Assembly: GCA_965242795.1 (NCBI GenBank)
Contig: OZ251505.1
Location: 3,782,001 to 3,846,000 of the forward strand
Length of the DNA: 64,000 bases
Origin: Bin18 sp965242795
Lineage (GTDB): Bacteria > Desulfobacterota > Binatia > Bin18
Direction of reading: 5' to 3'
The translations under genes and the position numbers were made by a program. This document shows positions 1 through 7,045 of this stretch, piece by piece; position 1 is the stretch's first letter, and each line of letters opens with the position of its first letter. The notes under the pieces were generated by a model. The model did not search any database. It was not told the origin of the DNA and saw only the letters and a list, made by a program, of their open reading frames with translations.

Positions 1-452
1 GCGGCCACGTCGCCCAGCCGCCGGTGGTGATCCACGAACGACAGAAACGTCTTGCCGGCCAGCTTGTCGGAGATGGGCGTCTCGGGGTTCTGGGTATCGA
101 CCAGCGCGTACGCCGAATAGGGCGAGAGGTCGAACCCGTCGTGATAGAGCTGCAGATCGATTTCCAGGCGTTTCACCAGCGCGCGGTTCTCGTGGTGGCT
201 CACCTCGTGGAAGCACAGCAACGTCGTCTCGATGTCGAACTCGTGCGCCAGGAACTGGTGGGCCAAGCCGGAGGCGATGTTGTCCGGGTCGGGGTAACCG
301 ACCAGGATGAGCAGAATCTTCCGGCCCCGATGCCGGGCCAGCACCTTGCGCAGGACGTTCCACCTGTTGGCGGATGATTCCGGTTCCTCGCGCGGGTCGC
401 TTGCGACGACGCGCAGCGCGGGTTCCCCGGAGGCTTCGGCGGGTGTCGCCAT
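1..452 (-). CDS. DHH-family phosphoesterase, N-terminal part (runs off the window)
   Basis: Reading the minus strand from an ATG at 452 gives about 150 residues that continue past the window start. After a hydrophilic N-terminus of about 40 residues comes a beta strand followed by DPDNIASGLA, which fits motif I of the DHH phosphoesterases, and near the edge FVDHHRR, which contains the signature Asp-His-His. The family includes NrnA-type oligoribonucleases and pAp phosphatases, which use manganese to cleave short nucleotides; RecJ is more distant. The C-terminal DHHA1 domain is outside the window, so substrate cannot be inferred. The sequence GGAGG lies 8-12 bases before the ATG and supports this start. 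The upstream region is shared with nothing recognisable. Confidence 0.8.
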   Translation of the reverse strand, partial: MATPAEASGEPALRVVASDPREEPESSANRWNVLRKVLARHRGRKILLILVGYPDPDNIASGLAHQFLAHEFDIETTLLCFHEVSHHENRALVKRLEIDLQLYHDGFDLSPYSAYALVDTQNPETPISDKLAGKTFLSFVDHHRRLGDVA

Positions 453-1072
453 AATCGTTTCCTCCACACGCGGCGGACTGCCGGTCGCGCGAAACATACC
501 CCGCTCCCCAATCTTCTGACAAGGGAGTGTACCGGTCTACCTTTTGTTGAGAGTCAGTGCACAGTGTTGAGAAACAAAGCAGAAGATTCAGGCGAATGAG
601 TTTGACCAAGGTGGCGGTGAGCTTGATGATGTCGGCCTTCAGTTTCGTCAATTTGGCTCTCGTCTTGATCCAGACCTCACCAATCTATCCTTGCAGGTCG
701 ATACGGACTTCAGTAATTTCGTCTTCTGGGCGCTAGTTCTGACTGTAGAGACCTGTCCGCCTGCAAATTCCATTTTGACACCCATCTGGGGATGATGCTG
801 CCACCAATGATGGCGCTGACAATCTCTACGACCGCCCGGCGAGAGGTTCCGTTACGCCGCCTTCGTGCGGCGTCTTGACAGTCGACAGGAATCCGGTAAA
901 GAGCGATTTCAAACTGGTGTACTGCCGAACCGGCGTTCGGCTTGACACGTTCGCGGTCCGTGTGGCAGGTTGGCCCCGCCTGAACTGAACGAACGTTCAG
1001 TTTCTAGCGTCTTCACACCGCATCCCGACCGAAACCTTTGCACACTCACCCTAGATTAAGGAGGGCCGAGCC
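453..1072. other. Intergenic region without a convincing gene
   Basis: This 620-base gap is visibly poorer in GC than its neighbours over about 530-830 and has no open frame with coding character. It contains a short GC-rich hairpin near 853-873 (ACGCCGC pairing with GCGGCGT) and, at its end, the operator and ribosome binding site of the amidohydrolase gene. It may be a decayed mobile segment, but no transposase remnant can be identified by eye. Confidence 0.5.
942..1002 (+). promoter_or_regulatory. Promoter region with TetR-type operator for the amidohydrolase gene
   Basis: A consensus -35 hexamer TTGACA lies at 942-947; no good -10 is visible at the expected distance. At 983-1002 is a perfect inverted repeat, AACTGAAC and GTTCAGTT around the spacer GAAC. 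Eight-base arms with a short centre and the TGAAC/GTTCA core are typical of TetR-family operators. It sits about 70 bases before the start codon at 1073, so binding there would block transcription. No regulator gene is adjacent; the link to this gene is inferred from position. Confidence 0.5.
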
Positions 1073-2794
1073 ATGCCTCAGTTCGATACGTTGATTCAGG
1101 GCGGCACGATCGTCGACGGAACCCGCACCCCGCGCTTCGTGGGCGACGTGGGGCTCAAGGACGGCAAGATCGCGCAGATCGACCGCGAGGGTGCATTGAA
1201 CCCCAGTGACGCCGCCAAGACGCTGGACGCGCACGGGCTGGTCGTCGCACCCGGCTTCATCGACCTGCATACCCACTACGATGCCCAACTGAATTGGGAC
1301 CCGTACTGCACGCTGTCGGGCTGGCACGGGGTCACCTCGATCGTCATCGGCAACTGCGGGTTCGGATTCGCACCCGTGGCGCCCGAAAACCGCGACCGCG
1401 CCATGCTGACCATGTCGCGCGTCGAAGCCATTCCGTACGAGTCCATGAAGGCGGGCATCAAATGGGAGTGGGAGACGTTTCCCGAATGGCTCGATTTTCT
1501 GGACCGCACGCCCAAGGGCATCAACATGCTCAGCTACGTGCCGATCGCGCCGATCATGATCTGGGTGATGGGGATGGAGAACGCCAAGAGTCGCCCGGCC
1601 ACGCCGGCCGAGCGGGCGGAGATGTGCCGCATTCTGGAAGAGTCGCTCGACGCGGGCGGCTGCGGATATTCGGCCCAACGGCTGGGGAACGGGTTCGTGT
1701 CGGTGCAGCGCGACTACGACGGTACGCCCATGGTGACGGATACGATGGCCGACGAGGACATGCTGGCACTCGGTGCGGTGCTGGCAAAGCGGGGCCACGG
1801 CTTCATCCAACTCACCCAGGCCAGCGAGGACTTCAAGGCCGACATGGCGTTCTATGACAAGCTGGCCGAAGTGTCCGGCCGGCCGATTCTCTTCAACGCG
1901 ACCGCGGTGCGCGACGACCGGCCCAGCCTGCACCGGCGCATCGTGCGTTGGATCGAGGAGACCAACAAGAAAGGCCGCCATATCTACAACCAGACGGCGA
2001 CCATGCGGCAGGGGTTCTACTTCAACTTCGGCGAGTGGAACCTGTTCGACGGCAGCGACGTGTGGCGCGAGGTGACGATGGGGACGCCCGCGGAGCGGTT
2101 GGAGAAGTTCAAGAACCCGGCCCTGCGCGCCGCGCTGTGCGCCGAGTACGATTCCGGCCATACGCCGGTCGTGACCGGGTCGATCAAGGATTTCCGCATC
2201 GAGTCGGTGGAGAACCCGGCCCTCAAGAAGTTCGAGGGCAAGACGGTCGAAGAGTGCGCCCGGATGGAGAACAAGCACCCGATGGAGATGATGCTCGACA
2301 TCGCGGTCGCGGACGACCTCAAGTCCGAGTTCGAAACCCCCGCACGCAACGTCCGCCAGGATCACGCCGCGGAGCTGATGTCCTCGGAATACAGCATTCC
2401 GGGCGTGTCCGACGGCGGGGCGCACACCAAGTTCGTCACCATCGGGGCGTATCCGACCGATATGATCTCGTGGATGGTGCGTGACGCCGGCTTCATGAGC
2501 CTGGAGGAAGCCCACTACCGCCTGAGCGCGCTTCCGGCCCGCTGTGCCGGCTTCGAGAATCGCGGCATTCTGCGCGAAGGCGCGCCGGCGGACATGGTCG
2601 TCTATGACCTCGATACGCTCAAGATCACGCCGGAAAAACCGAAGATCGTGCATGACTTTCCCGCCGGCGAATGGCGCCGCGTGCAATACGCGGACGGCTA
2701 CCGCTGGATCATGGTCAATGGCGAAGTGACGTTCGAAGACGGAGAGTGCACCGGGGCGACGCCCGGCCACCTGCTCCGCTACGGACGCGACTGA
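1073..2794 (+). CDS. Amidohydrolase family 3 protein, N-acyl-D-amino-acid deacylase-like
   Basis: The 573-residue product is a metal-dependent hydrolase of the D-aminoacylase branch of the amidohydrolase superfamily. The metal-binding His-X-His is at residues 66-68 (DLHTHYDAQ), followed by the family sequence VIGNCGFGFAP, whose Cys ligates zinc in D-aminoacylases. A conserved SDGGAHT segment near residue 450 carries the catalytic Asp of the family. The C-terminus (DMVVYDLDTLK) belongs to the small beta-sandwich domain. AAGGAGG lies 7 bases before the ATG. The true substrate is unknown: many relatives are annotated as D-amino-acid deacylases or dihydroorotase-like without proof. No signal peptide is seen, so it should be cytoplasmic. 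The gene is flanked by its own operator and terminator and appears monocistronic. Confidence 0.85.
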   Translation: MPQFDTLIQGGTIVDGTRTPRFVGDVGLKDGKIAQIDREGALNPSDAAKTLDAHGLVVAPGFIDLHTHYDAQLNWDPYCTLSGWHGVTSIVIGNCGFGFAPVAPENRDRAMLTMSRVEAIPYESMKAGIKWEWETFPEWLDFLDRTPKGINMLSYVPIAPIMIWVMGMENAKSRPATPAERAEMCRILEESLDAGGCGYSAQRLGNGFVSVQRDYDGTPMVTDTMADEDMLALGAVLAKRGHGFIQLTQASEDFKADMAFYDKLAEVSGRPILFNATAVRDDRPSLHRRIVRWIEETNKKGRHIYNQTATMRQGFYFNFGEWNLFDGSDVWREVTMGTPAERLEKFKNPALRAALCAEYDSGHTPVVTGSIKDFRIESVENPALKKFEGKTVEECARMENKHPMEMMLDIAVADDLKSEFETPARNVRQDHAAELMSSEYSIPGVSDGGAHTKFVTIGAYPTDMISWMVRDAGFMSLEEAHYRLSALPARCAGFENRGILREGAPADMVVYDLDTLKITPEKPKIVHDFPAGEWRRVQYADGYRWIMVNGEVTFEDGECTGATPGHLLRYGRD

Positions 2795-2803
2795 TCCGCA
2801 GCG

Positions 2804-2832
2804 AGGGCGCCCCGACCGGGCGCCCTTTTTCG
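2804..2832 (+). terminator. Intrinsic terminator of the amidohydrolase gene
   Basis: Nine-base arms AGGGCGCCC (2804-2812) and GGGCGCCCT (2818-2826) pair perfectly around a five-base loop and are followed by a run of T. It starts 10 bases after the stop codon and separates this gene from the flavoprotein gene. Confidence 0.9.
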
Positions 2833-2908
2833 TACCCACCGCTTCCGTTTGCCAGCTTCGGGGAAAGCGGGTAACTCCCCGTCGTCACTCCCACCCGGAC
2901 GCGCACGT

Positions 2909-4702
2909 ATGCACCCGCTCCGCATTGCCGCGCTGGTCAAACAAGTCCCCAAGTTCGAGCAGATGCAACTCGGCGCGGACGGCCGGTTGCAGCGCGACGG
3001 GCTGGTCCTGTCGCTCAACCCCTACTGCCAACGCGCGGTCAGCAAGGGCGTGGAGTTGGCGCGGCTCACCAACGGCCGCTGCACGGTCATCACGCTGGGG
3101 CCGCCCGCGGCAGAGGACGTCGTCCGCTGGGGAATCGCCTGGGGCGCGGACGACGGCATCGTGATCTCGGACCCGGCCTTTGCGGGTTCCGACACGCTGG
3201 CGACGGCCCGCGCATTGGCGGCCGCGGTCCGAAAAGCAGGGCCGTTCGACCTGATTCTGGTCGGGAAGAACTCGGTCGATGCAGACACCGGGCAGGTCGG
3301 CCCCGAACTGGCGGAGCTGCTGGGCCATCCGTTCGCCTCCGCGGTGCGCCGTCTGGAACTGAACGGCGCGGGACTGCGGCTTGGTTGCGAGCACGACGAC
3401 GAATGGGTGGAAAGCGAAGTGTCGCTGCCCGCGGTGCTATCGACGGCCGAGCGCCTGTGCGACCCGGCCAAGGTTCCGCCCGAGGCGCGTGCCGCGGTGT
3501 CCGCGGATCGCCTGAAGACCCTTACGGCGAGAGACCTCGGCGAGGGGCCGTGGGGCCAAGCCGGCAGCCCGACCTGGGTGGGAGAAACCAAGGTGCTGGA
3601 GGTCGCACGCGAGTCGCGCATGTTGAGCGGCCCGCTATCCGGTCAGATCGTACAGGCGGTTTCGATTCTCAAGCAGCGCGGGGCGCTAGAAACCGCCCGC
3701 CGGGACGCGGCCGGCACGGTTGCGCCGCCGGTCGCGCATCCGACCGGGACGGTGGCGGTCCTGTTGGAACCCGGGCGTCCGGGCAGCGCACGCGAACTGC
3801 TCGGCGCTGCGTCGCAGATCGCCGGGCGGTTGTCCGGCTCGGTCGTCGCCGTGCAGTCGAGAGCCGCGGGGGAAACCGGGGCGGACGCGGTTTCCTCGGA
3901 AGAATGTTACGCCTGGGGCGCCGACCGGCTGGTCGTCCTGGACGGCGCGGAAGTGGAGGAAGACGTCGCTCATGCCGTCCTCCCGTTGTGCAAGTCGTCG
4001 TCGCCGCGCTGCATCCTCGCGCCGAGCACGTCGTGGGGACGCGAGGTCGCCTCGCGCGTGGCCGCGGGGTTGGGGGCCGGGTTGACCGGCGATGCGGTTC
4101 AGCTCGAAGTCGAGGATGGCAATCTCGTCGCCTGGAAGCCGGCGTTCGGTGGGCGTTTGGTGGCCGCTATTCGCGCCTCGTCGCCCGTCCAGATGGCCAC
4201 GGTCCGACCAGGAGTCCTCTCCCGCCTGACGCCGCGCGGACGGTGTCGGCCACCCATCGAAACCGTGAAGGTCACGTCCCGCTCGCGGATTCGGGTGTCG
4301 TCCCGAACCCGTAATGACGAACTCGACAGCCTTGCGTTGGCCTCGCGCGTGGTAGGTGTAGGGCAGGGCATTCCGCCCGAACGATACGACGACCTGAACC
4401 CGCTCATCCGCATTCTGGACGCCGAGTTGGCCGCGACCCGCAAGGTCACGGACAAGGGCTGGATGCCGCATGCCCGACAGGTCGGGATCACCGGACGGAG
4501 CATTGCGCCCAACCTGTACATCGCGCTCGCCGTCGGCGGGAAGTTCAACCACTCGTGCGGCATTCAATCCTCGGGCACCGTGCTGGCGATCAACGCCGAC
4601 CGCGAGGCGCCCATCTTCGGCTTCGCCGACGTCGGGATCGTCGCGGACTGGGCCGAAAGCGTACCGTTGTTGGTAGAAGCGTTCGCGCGGGAAGGGCTGT
4701 AA
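2909..4702 (+). CDS. Fused electron-transfer flavoprotein, EtfB-EtfA in one chain
   Basis: The 597-residue protein joins the two subunits of an electron-transfer flavoprotein. Residues 1 to about 255 match EtfB (start RIAALVKQVP; LILVGKNSVDADTGQVGPELA; conserved SLPAVLS). From about residue 275 the sequence is EtfA: an N-terminal alpha/beta domain (GTVAVLLEPG) and the C-terminal FAD domain with TRKVTDKGWMP, QVGITG, APNLYIALAVGGKFNH and AINADREAPIFGFADVGIVAD. The usual EtfA Gln-His before the flavin is Asn-His here. ETF accepts electrons from acyl-CoA dehydrogenases and passes them to ETF:quinone oxidoreductase; several such dehydrogenases are in this window, though not next to this gene. An upstream in-frame ATG at 2849 exists, but homology begins at the ATG at 2909. 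holA follows after 37 bases. Confidence 0.85.
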   Translation: MHPLRIAALVKQVPKFEQMQLGADGRLQRDGLVLSLNPYCQRAVSKGVELARLTNGRCTVITLGPPAAEDVVRWGIAWGADDGIVISDPAFAGSDTLATARALAAAVRKAGPFDLILVGKNSVDADTGQVGPELAELLGHPFASAVRRLELNGAGLRLGCEHDDEWVESEVSLPAVLSTAERLCDPAKVPPEARAAVSADRLKTLTARDLGEGPWGQAGSPTWVGETKVLEVARESRMLSGPLSGQIVQAVSILKQRGALETARRDAAGTVAPPVAHPTGTVAVLLEPGRPGSARELLGAASQIAGRLSGSVVAVQSRAAGETGADAVSSEECYAWGADRLVVLDGAEVEEDVAHAVLPLCKSSSPRCILAPSTSWGREVASRVAAGLGAGLTGDAVQLEVEDGNLVAWKPAFGGRLVAAIRASSPVQMATVRPGVLSRLTPRGRCRPPIETVKVTSRSRIRVSSRTRNDELDSLALASRVVGVGQGIPPERYDDLNPLIRILDAELAATRKVTDKGWMPHARQVGITGRSIAPNLYIALAVGGKFNHSCGIQSSGTVLAINADREAPIFGFADVGIVADWAESVPLLVEAFAREGL

Positions 4703-4739
4703 CGCTTCGGTCAGGAGCCGTCTTTTCTAGTCTGTCAGC

Positions 4740-5771
4740 ATGGCCGCTACCTCGACAAAGCGTGCGTTTCGCCCGCCCGACGAAATTTTCGCCCTGCTCG
4801 CCAAGGACCCGCCTGCACCGCTGTATCTGTTTCACGGGGACGAGGCGTTTCTGACCGCCCGGGCGGTGGACTGCGTGCGCGACCGTCTCGGGCCGGACGC
4901 CGAGACGCGCACGTTCCATGCCGGCGAAGATTCGCTCGACGGGCTGTTGGAGGCATGGGGCGGGGCGTCGCTGTTCGCCTCGCAGAGCTTGACCGTGCTC
5001 AAGGGCGCAGGGCAACTCCGCGCGGAGGAGCGCGAACGGCTGGCCGCGGCCGCGGAACTGCGGGACGAAAGCCAGCCGCTCGTCGTCTGCGTCCAGGGGC
5101 GGGCCAACCTCACCTACAAATTTTTCTCGACCTGTGCCAAGCGCGGCTTCGTCGGCGAGTTTCGGGCGCCGTTCGACAGTCAGATGCCGGGCTGGGCGCA
5201 GCGCTTGGCCCGCGAACGCGGGGTGCGGCTCACCCGCGAGGCCGCGTCGCTCCTGGCCGATCAGATCGGCCCCGACCTGTTCGCGCTGGCGACCGAAATC
5301 GAAAAACTCGCCGCCTTCGTGTTTCCCAAGACCGACATCGATCACGCCGCCGTCGAGCAATGCGCGGGCGACCTGCACCAGCACTCGGTGTTCGAGCTTG
5401 CCGACGCCCTGGGCGCACGCAACGCCTCGCGGGCATTCGGGTTGCTCCAACGGGTGTTGCGCGACGACAAGCAGGCGATTCCCGTGCTGCACGCACTGGT
5501 CGGCCATTTCCGGCGTTTGTGGCAAGCCAAAGACGCGGTCGAGGCCCGGCCCGAGCGTGGGGGGCAGACCGGCCAACGTCAGAAGCCGGCCGGTGCGTAT
5601 GGAAAGCAGGCGCGCGCCTTGGCCGCCCAGAGTCAGGCGTTCTCGTATCGGGAATTGCACCGCGTGCTGCACCACGCGGCCCGACTCGACTTGGCCTTCA
5701 AGTCAAGCCCGACCTCTGCGCGGGTGCTGTTCGACACGTTCATTCTGGACGTGTGTAGCCCTTCCACGTGA
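4740..5771 (+). CDS. holA: DNA polymerase III subunit delta
   Basis: The 343-residue product matches HolA, the delta subunit of the clamp loader, which opens the beta sliding clamp on DNA together with delta prime and the tau/gamma ATPases. The N-terminal third has LYLFHGDEAFLTARAVDCVR, the form of the degenerate Walker A region of HolA proteins. The middle and C-terminal helices (AVEQCAGDLHQHSVFELADAL; RVLRDDKQAIPVLHALVGHFR) form the collar domain typical of the family. Length is normal. No strong ribosome binding site precedes the ATG, so translation may be weak, which suits a low-copy replication factor. A toxin gene lies convergently 14 bases downstream. Confidence 0.85.
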   Translation: MAATSTKRAFRPPDEIFALLAKDPPAPLYLFHGDEAFLTARAVDCVRDRLGPDAETRTFHAGEDSLDGLLEAWGGASLFASQSLTVLKGAGQLRAEERERLAAAAELRDESQPLVVCVQGRANLTYKFFSTCAKRGFVGEFRAPFDSQMPGWAQRLARERGVRLTREAASLLADQIGPDLFALATEIEKLAAFVFPKTDIDHAAVEQCAGDLHQHSVFELADALGARNASRAFGLLQRVLRDDKQAIPVLHALVGHFRRLWQAKDAVEARPERGGQTGQRQKPAGAYGKQARALAAQSQAFSYRELHRVLHHAARLDLAFKSSPTSARVLFDTFILDVCSPST

Positions 5772-5785
5772 AGCTCGCCGGCCGC

Positions 5786-6199
5786 TTAGTCCGATGACAT
5801 CCAGTTCTCTATTCTCAGGCCGGGTATGCGCTCGAAATGTCTGGTGTTGGCCGTCACCACCGTCAGACCCCGGACGAGCGCAATCGAAGCGATCCTGAGG
5901 TCGGCGTCACCCAGCGGGGTTCCGCGGCTTTCGATCAACGCTCGGATTTCGCCGTACCGTCTGGCTGCCGCGGCGTCGAAAGACAGGATGGGCAGATTGG
6001 CGACGAGTTTCTCTTCGATCTGCGCCAGCAGCCTCGTCGAGTGCGGTCGCAGCCGATTGGCACCATAGAGCAACTCCCCAAGCGTGATACTCGACGTGAA
6101 CTGACGATCAACGGGGATTGACGCCATCTTCGCCATGAGTGGACCGGACGGAGACCGTCCCATCAGGTTGCTGAGGATGTCGGTATCAAGCAGATACAT
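5786..6199 (-). CDS. vapC: VapC-type PIN-domain ribonuclease toxin
   Basis: This 137-residue protein begins MYLLDTDILSNLM, the first strand of a PIN domain with the metal-binding Asp, continues with TSSITLGELLYGANRLR (conserved Glu), and near the end has GDADLRIASIALVRGLTVVTANTRHF with the remaining acidic residues and the T-x-N motif. PIN toxins cleave RNA, usually tRNA or rRNA, in a magnesium-dependent way. The start codon overlaps the stop of the upstream antitoxin by one base (TGATG), so the two are translationally coupled. All acidic positions of the active site appear intact, so the toxin is probably functional. Confidence 0.88.
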   Translation of the reverse strand: MYLLDTDILSNLMGRSPSGPLMAKMASIPVDRQFTSSITLGELLYGANRLRPHSTRLLAQIEEKLVANLPILSFDAAAARRYGEIRALIESRGTPLGDADLRIASIALVRGLTVVTANTRHFERIPGLRIENWMSSD

Positions 6200-6504
6200 C
6201 AGGCTTTGACGTTCACGTCGCGGCCCGTGTCTTCCAGCCGGCGTGTGTAGATATCGGCAATCAATACGTCCACGTCCAGATCTTCGATGTCGCCCCAGGC
6301 GCCCACCAGAACGAGCGCGCCTTTAGGACGGGGCTCGGCAAGCCGTTGCCGCTTCTGCTCGATCAATTCCAGATCGTTCACGCTCACCAGCGCGGCCAGA
6401 GGTTTTCCCCTCCGCTCGATAACGACCCGCCGTCCACTGGCGGCATCCGTCATCAAGGCGGAGAACGCGGCTTTGGCCTGTGACGCACTGATTCTCGTAG
6501 CCAT
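6199..6504 (-). CDS. Phd/YefM-family antitoxin of the VapC pair
   Basis: The 101-residue protein starts MATRISASQAKAAFSALMTDA, followed by VVIERRGKPLAALVSVNDLE, the fold of Phd/YefM antitoxins: an N-terminal DNA-binding dimer domain and a flexible C-terminal tail that blocks the toxin active site. AGAGGAA lies about 9 bases before the ATG at 6504. It is the first gene of a two-gene operon with vapC, and a perfect palindrome lies in its promoter, as expected for autorepression by the antitoxin-toxin complex. Confidence 0.87.
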   Translation of the reverse strand: MATRISASQAKAAFSALMTDAASGRRVVIERRGKPLAALVSVNDLELIEQKRQRLAEPRPKGALVLVGAWGDIEDLDVDVLIADIYTRRLEDTGRDVNVKA

Positions 6505-6527
6505 ACGCCCGTGTTCCTCTGATGAAT

Positions 6528-6556
6528 CAATAAAGCCAGCTCGACCGTACGGTCAA
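6528..6556 (-). promoter_or_regulatory. Promoter and palindromic operator of the VapC/Phd operon
   Basis: On the minus strand TTGACC (6556-6551) and TTATTG (6533-6528) are separated by 17 bases, a good sigma-70 promoter. The -35 lies inside a perfect 12-base palindrome, GACCGTACGGTC (6543-6554), so a bound antitoxin complex would cover the -35 element. The start codon is 24 bases downstream of the -10. Confidence 0.6.
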
Positions 6557-6567
6557 CTCGCCGGTGC

Positions 6568-6757
6568 AAAAACCCCGGCAGTGTTCCGTCCTTGCGGACG
6601 TCCCGCGGGTGATCCACGCGGGCTGCCGGGGCCGCGGTGGCGCCTGGTCCTCCCAAGCGACCACCCTTGGTGTGCGATCCAACACAGGGTCGTCGGCCTA
6701 GGAGGCCGCCACCTCACAGATCACCGTATTCGCTAACGCCACTGGATCACCTCCTTT
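6568..6757 (-). ncRNA. Candidate structured RNA with extended Shine-Dalgarno and anti-Shine-Dalgarno loops
   Basis: Read on the minus strand, the element opens with AAAGGAGGTGATCCAG (6757-6742), fully complementary to the last 16 bases of bacterial 16S rRNA, then a 14-codon frame. Downstream is a chain of hairpins: 6664-6689 (stem CCCT-GTGT with loop TGGATCGC), 6646-6662 (GGTC/GACC), 6602-6622 (stem CCCGCG/CGCGGG with the nine-base loop TGGATCACC), and 6587-6600 (CGTCC/GGACG closed by a GCAA tetraloop). The last two are enclosed by a nine-base stem CCCCGGCAG/CTGCCGGGG (6623-6631 and 6573-6581), followed by TTTTT, which makes an intrinsic terminator and fixes the strand. The loop TGGATCACC is the exact complement of GGTGATCCA in the Shine-Dalgarno, so the RNA can mask its own ribosome site. 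A TTGACA at 6882-6877 could be the -35. I recognise no known RNA family. Confidence 0.6.
6698..6742 (-). CDS. 14-residue peptide frame behind an extended Shine-Dalgarno
   Basis: A GTG at 6742 lies seven bases after GGAGG and opens MALANTVICEVAAS, ended by TAG at 6700-6698. The ribosome site is much stronger than that of any other gene in the window. The stop codon falls in a small GGCC/GGCC hairpin. The peptide has no recognisable domain; translation may serve to control folding of the RNA rather than to make a useful product. Conservation across relatives is unknown. Confidence 0.45.
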   Translation of the reverse strand: MALANTVICEVAAS

Positions 6758-7045
6758 CGTCGGCGCGCCCAACGCGGGTCCAGCGTCCGCTCGACCAAGA
6801 ACCGATCGCCGTTACCGGCCCGAGGCTCGGTCCGCTTCCCCCTGCAGAATCGCAGAGGCGACAGCGTGACGGGCTGTGTCAACCCGACCGAAACGTTTGC
6901 GGCAATCTACGCCGAAAGGTGGGCCAGGTCCAGATGCAGGACCGTGGCGAACGTCGGATCGGCGGCGGACGCCGGTATCACTCGGGCCGGTGCTCGGAAC
7001 GGTCTTGCGGATGCGCCGGCCAGCCTGTATAGAATCCTGCGACCT

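Noticed and set aside
6742..6757. Sequence identical to the 3' end of 16S rRNA on the plus strand
   Set aside because: Only 16 bases match and nothing upstream resembles rRNA; on the minus strand it is a Shine-Dalgarno sequence with a start codon at the right distance.
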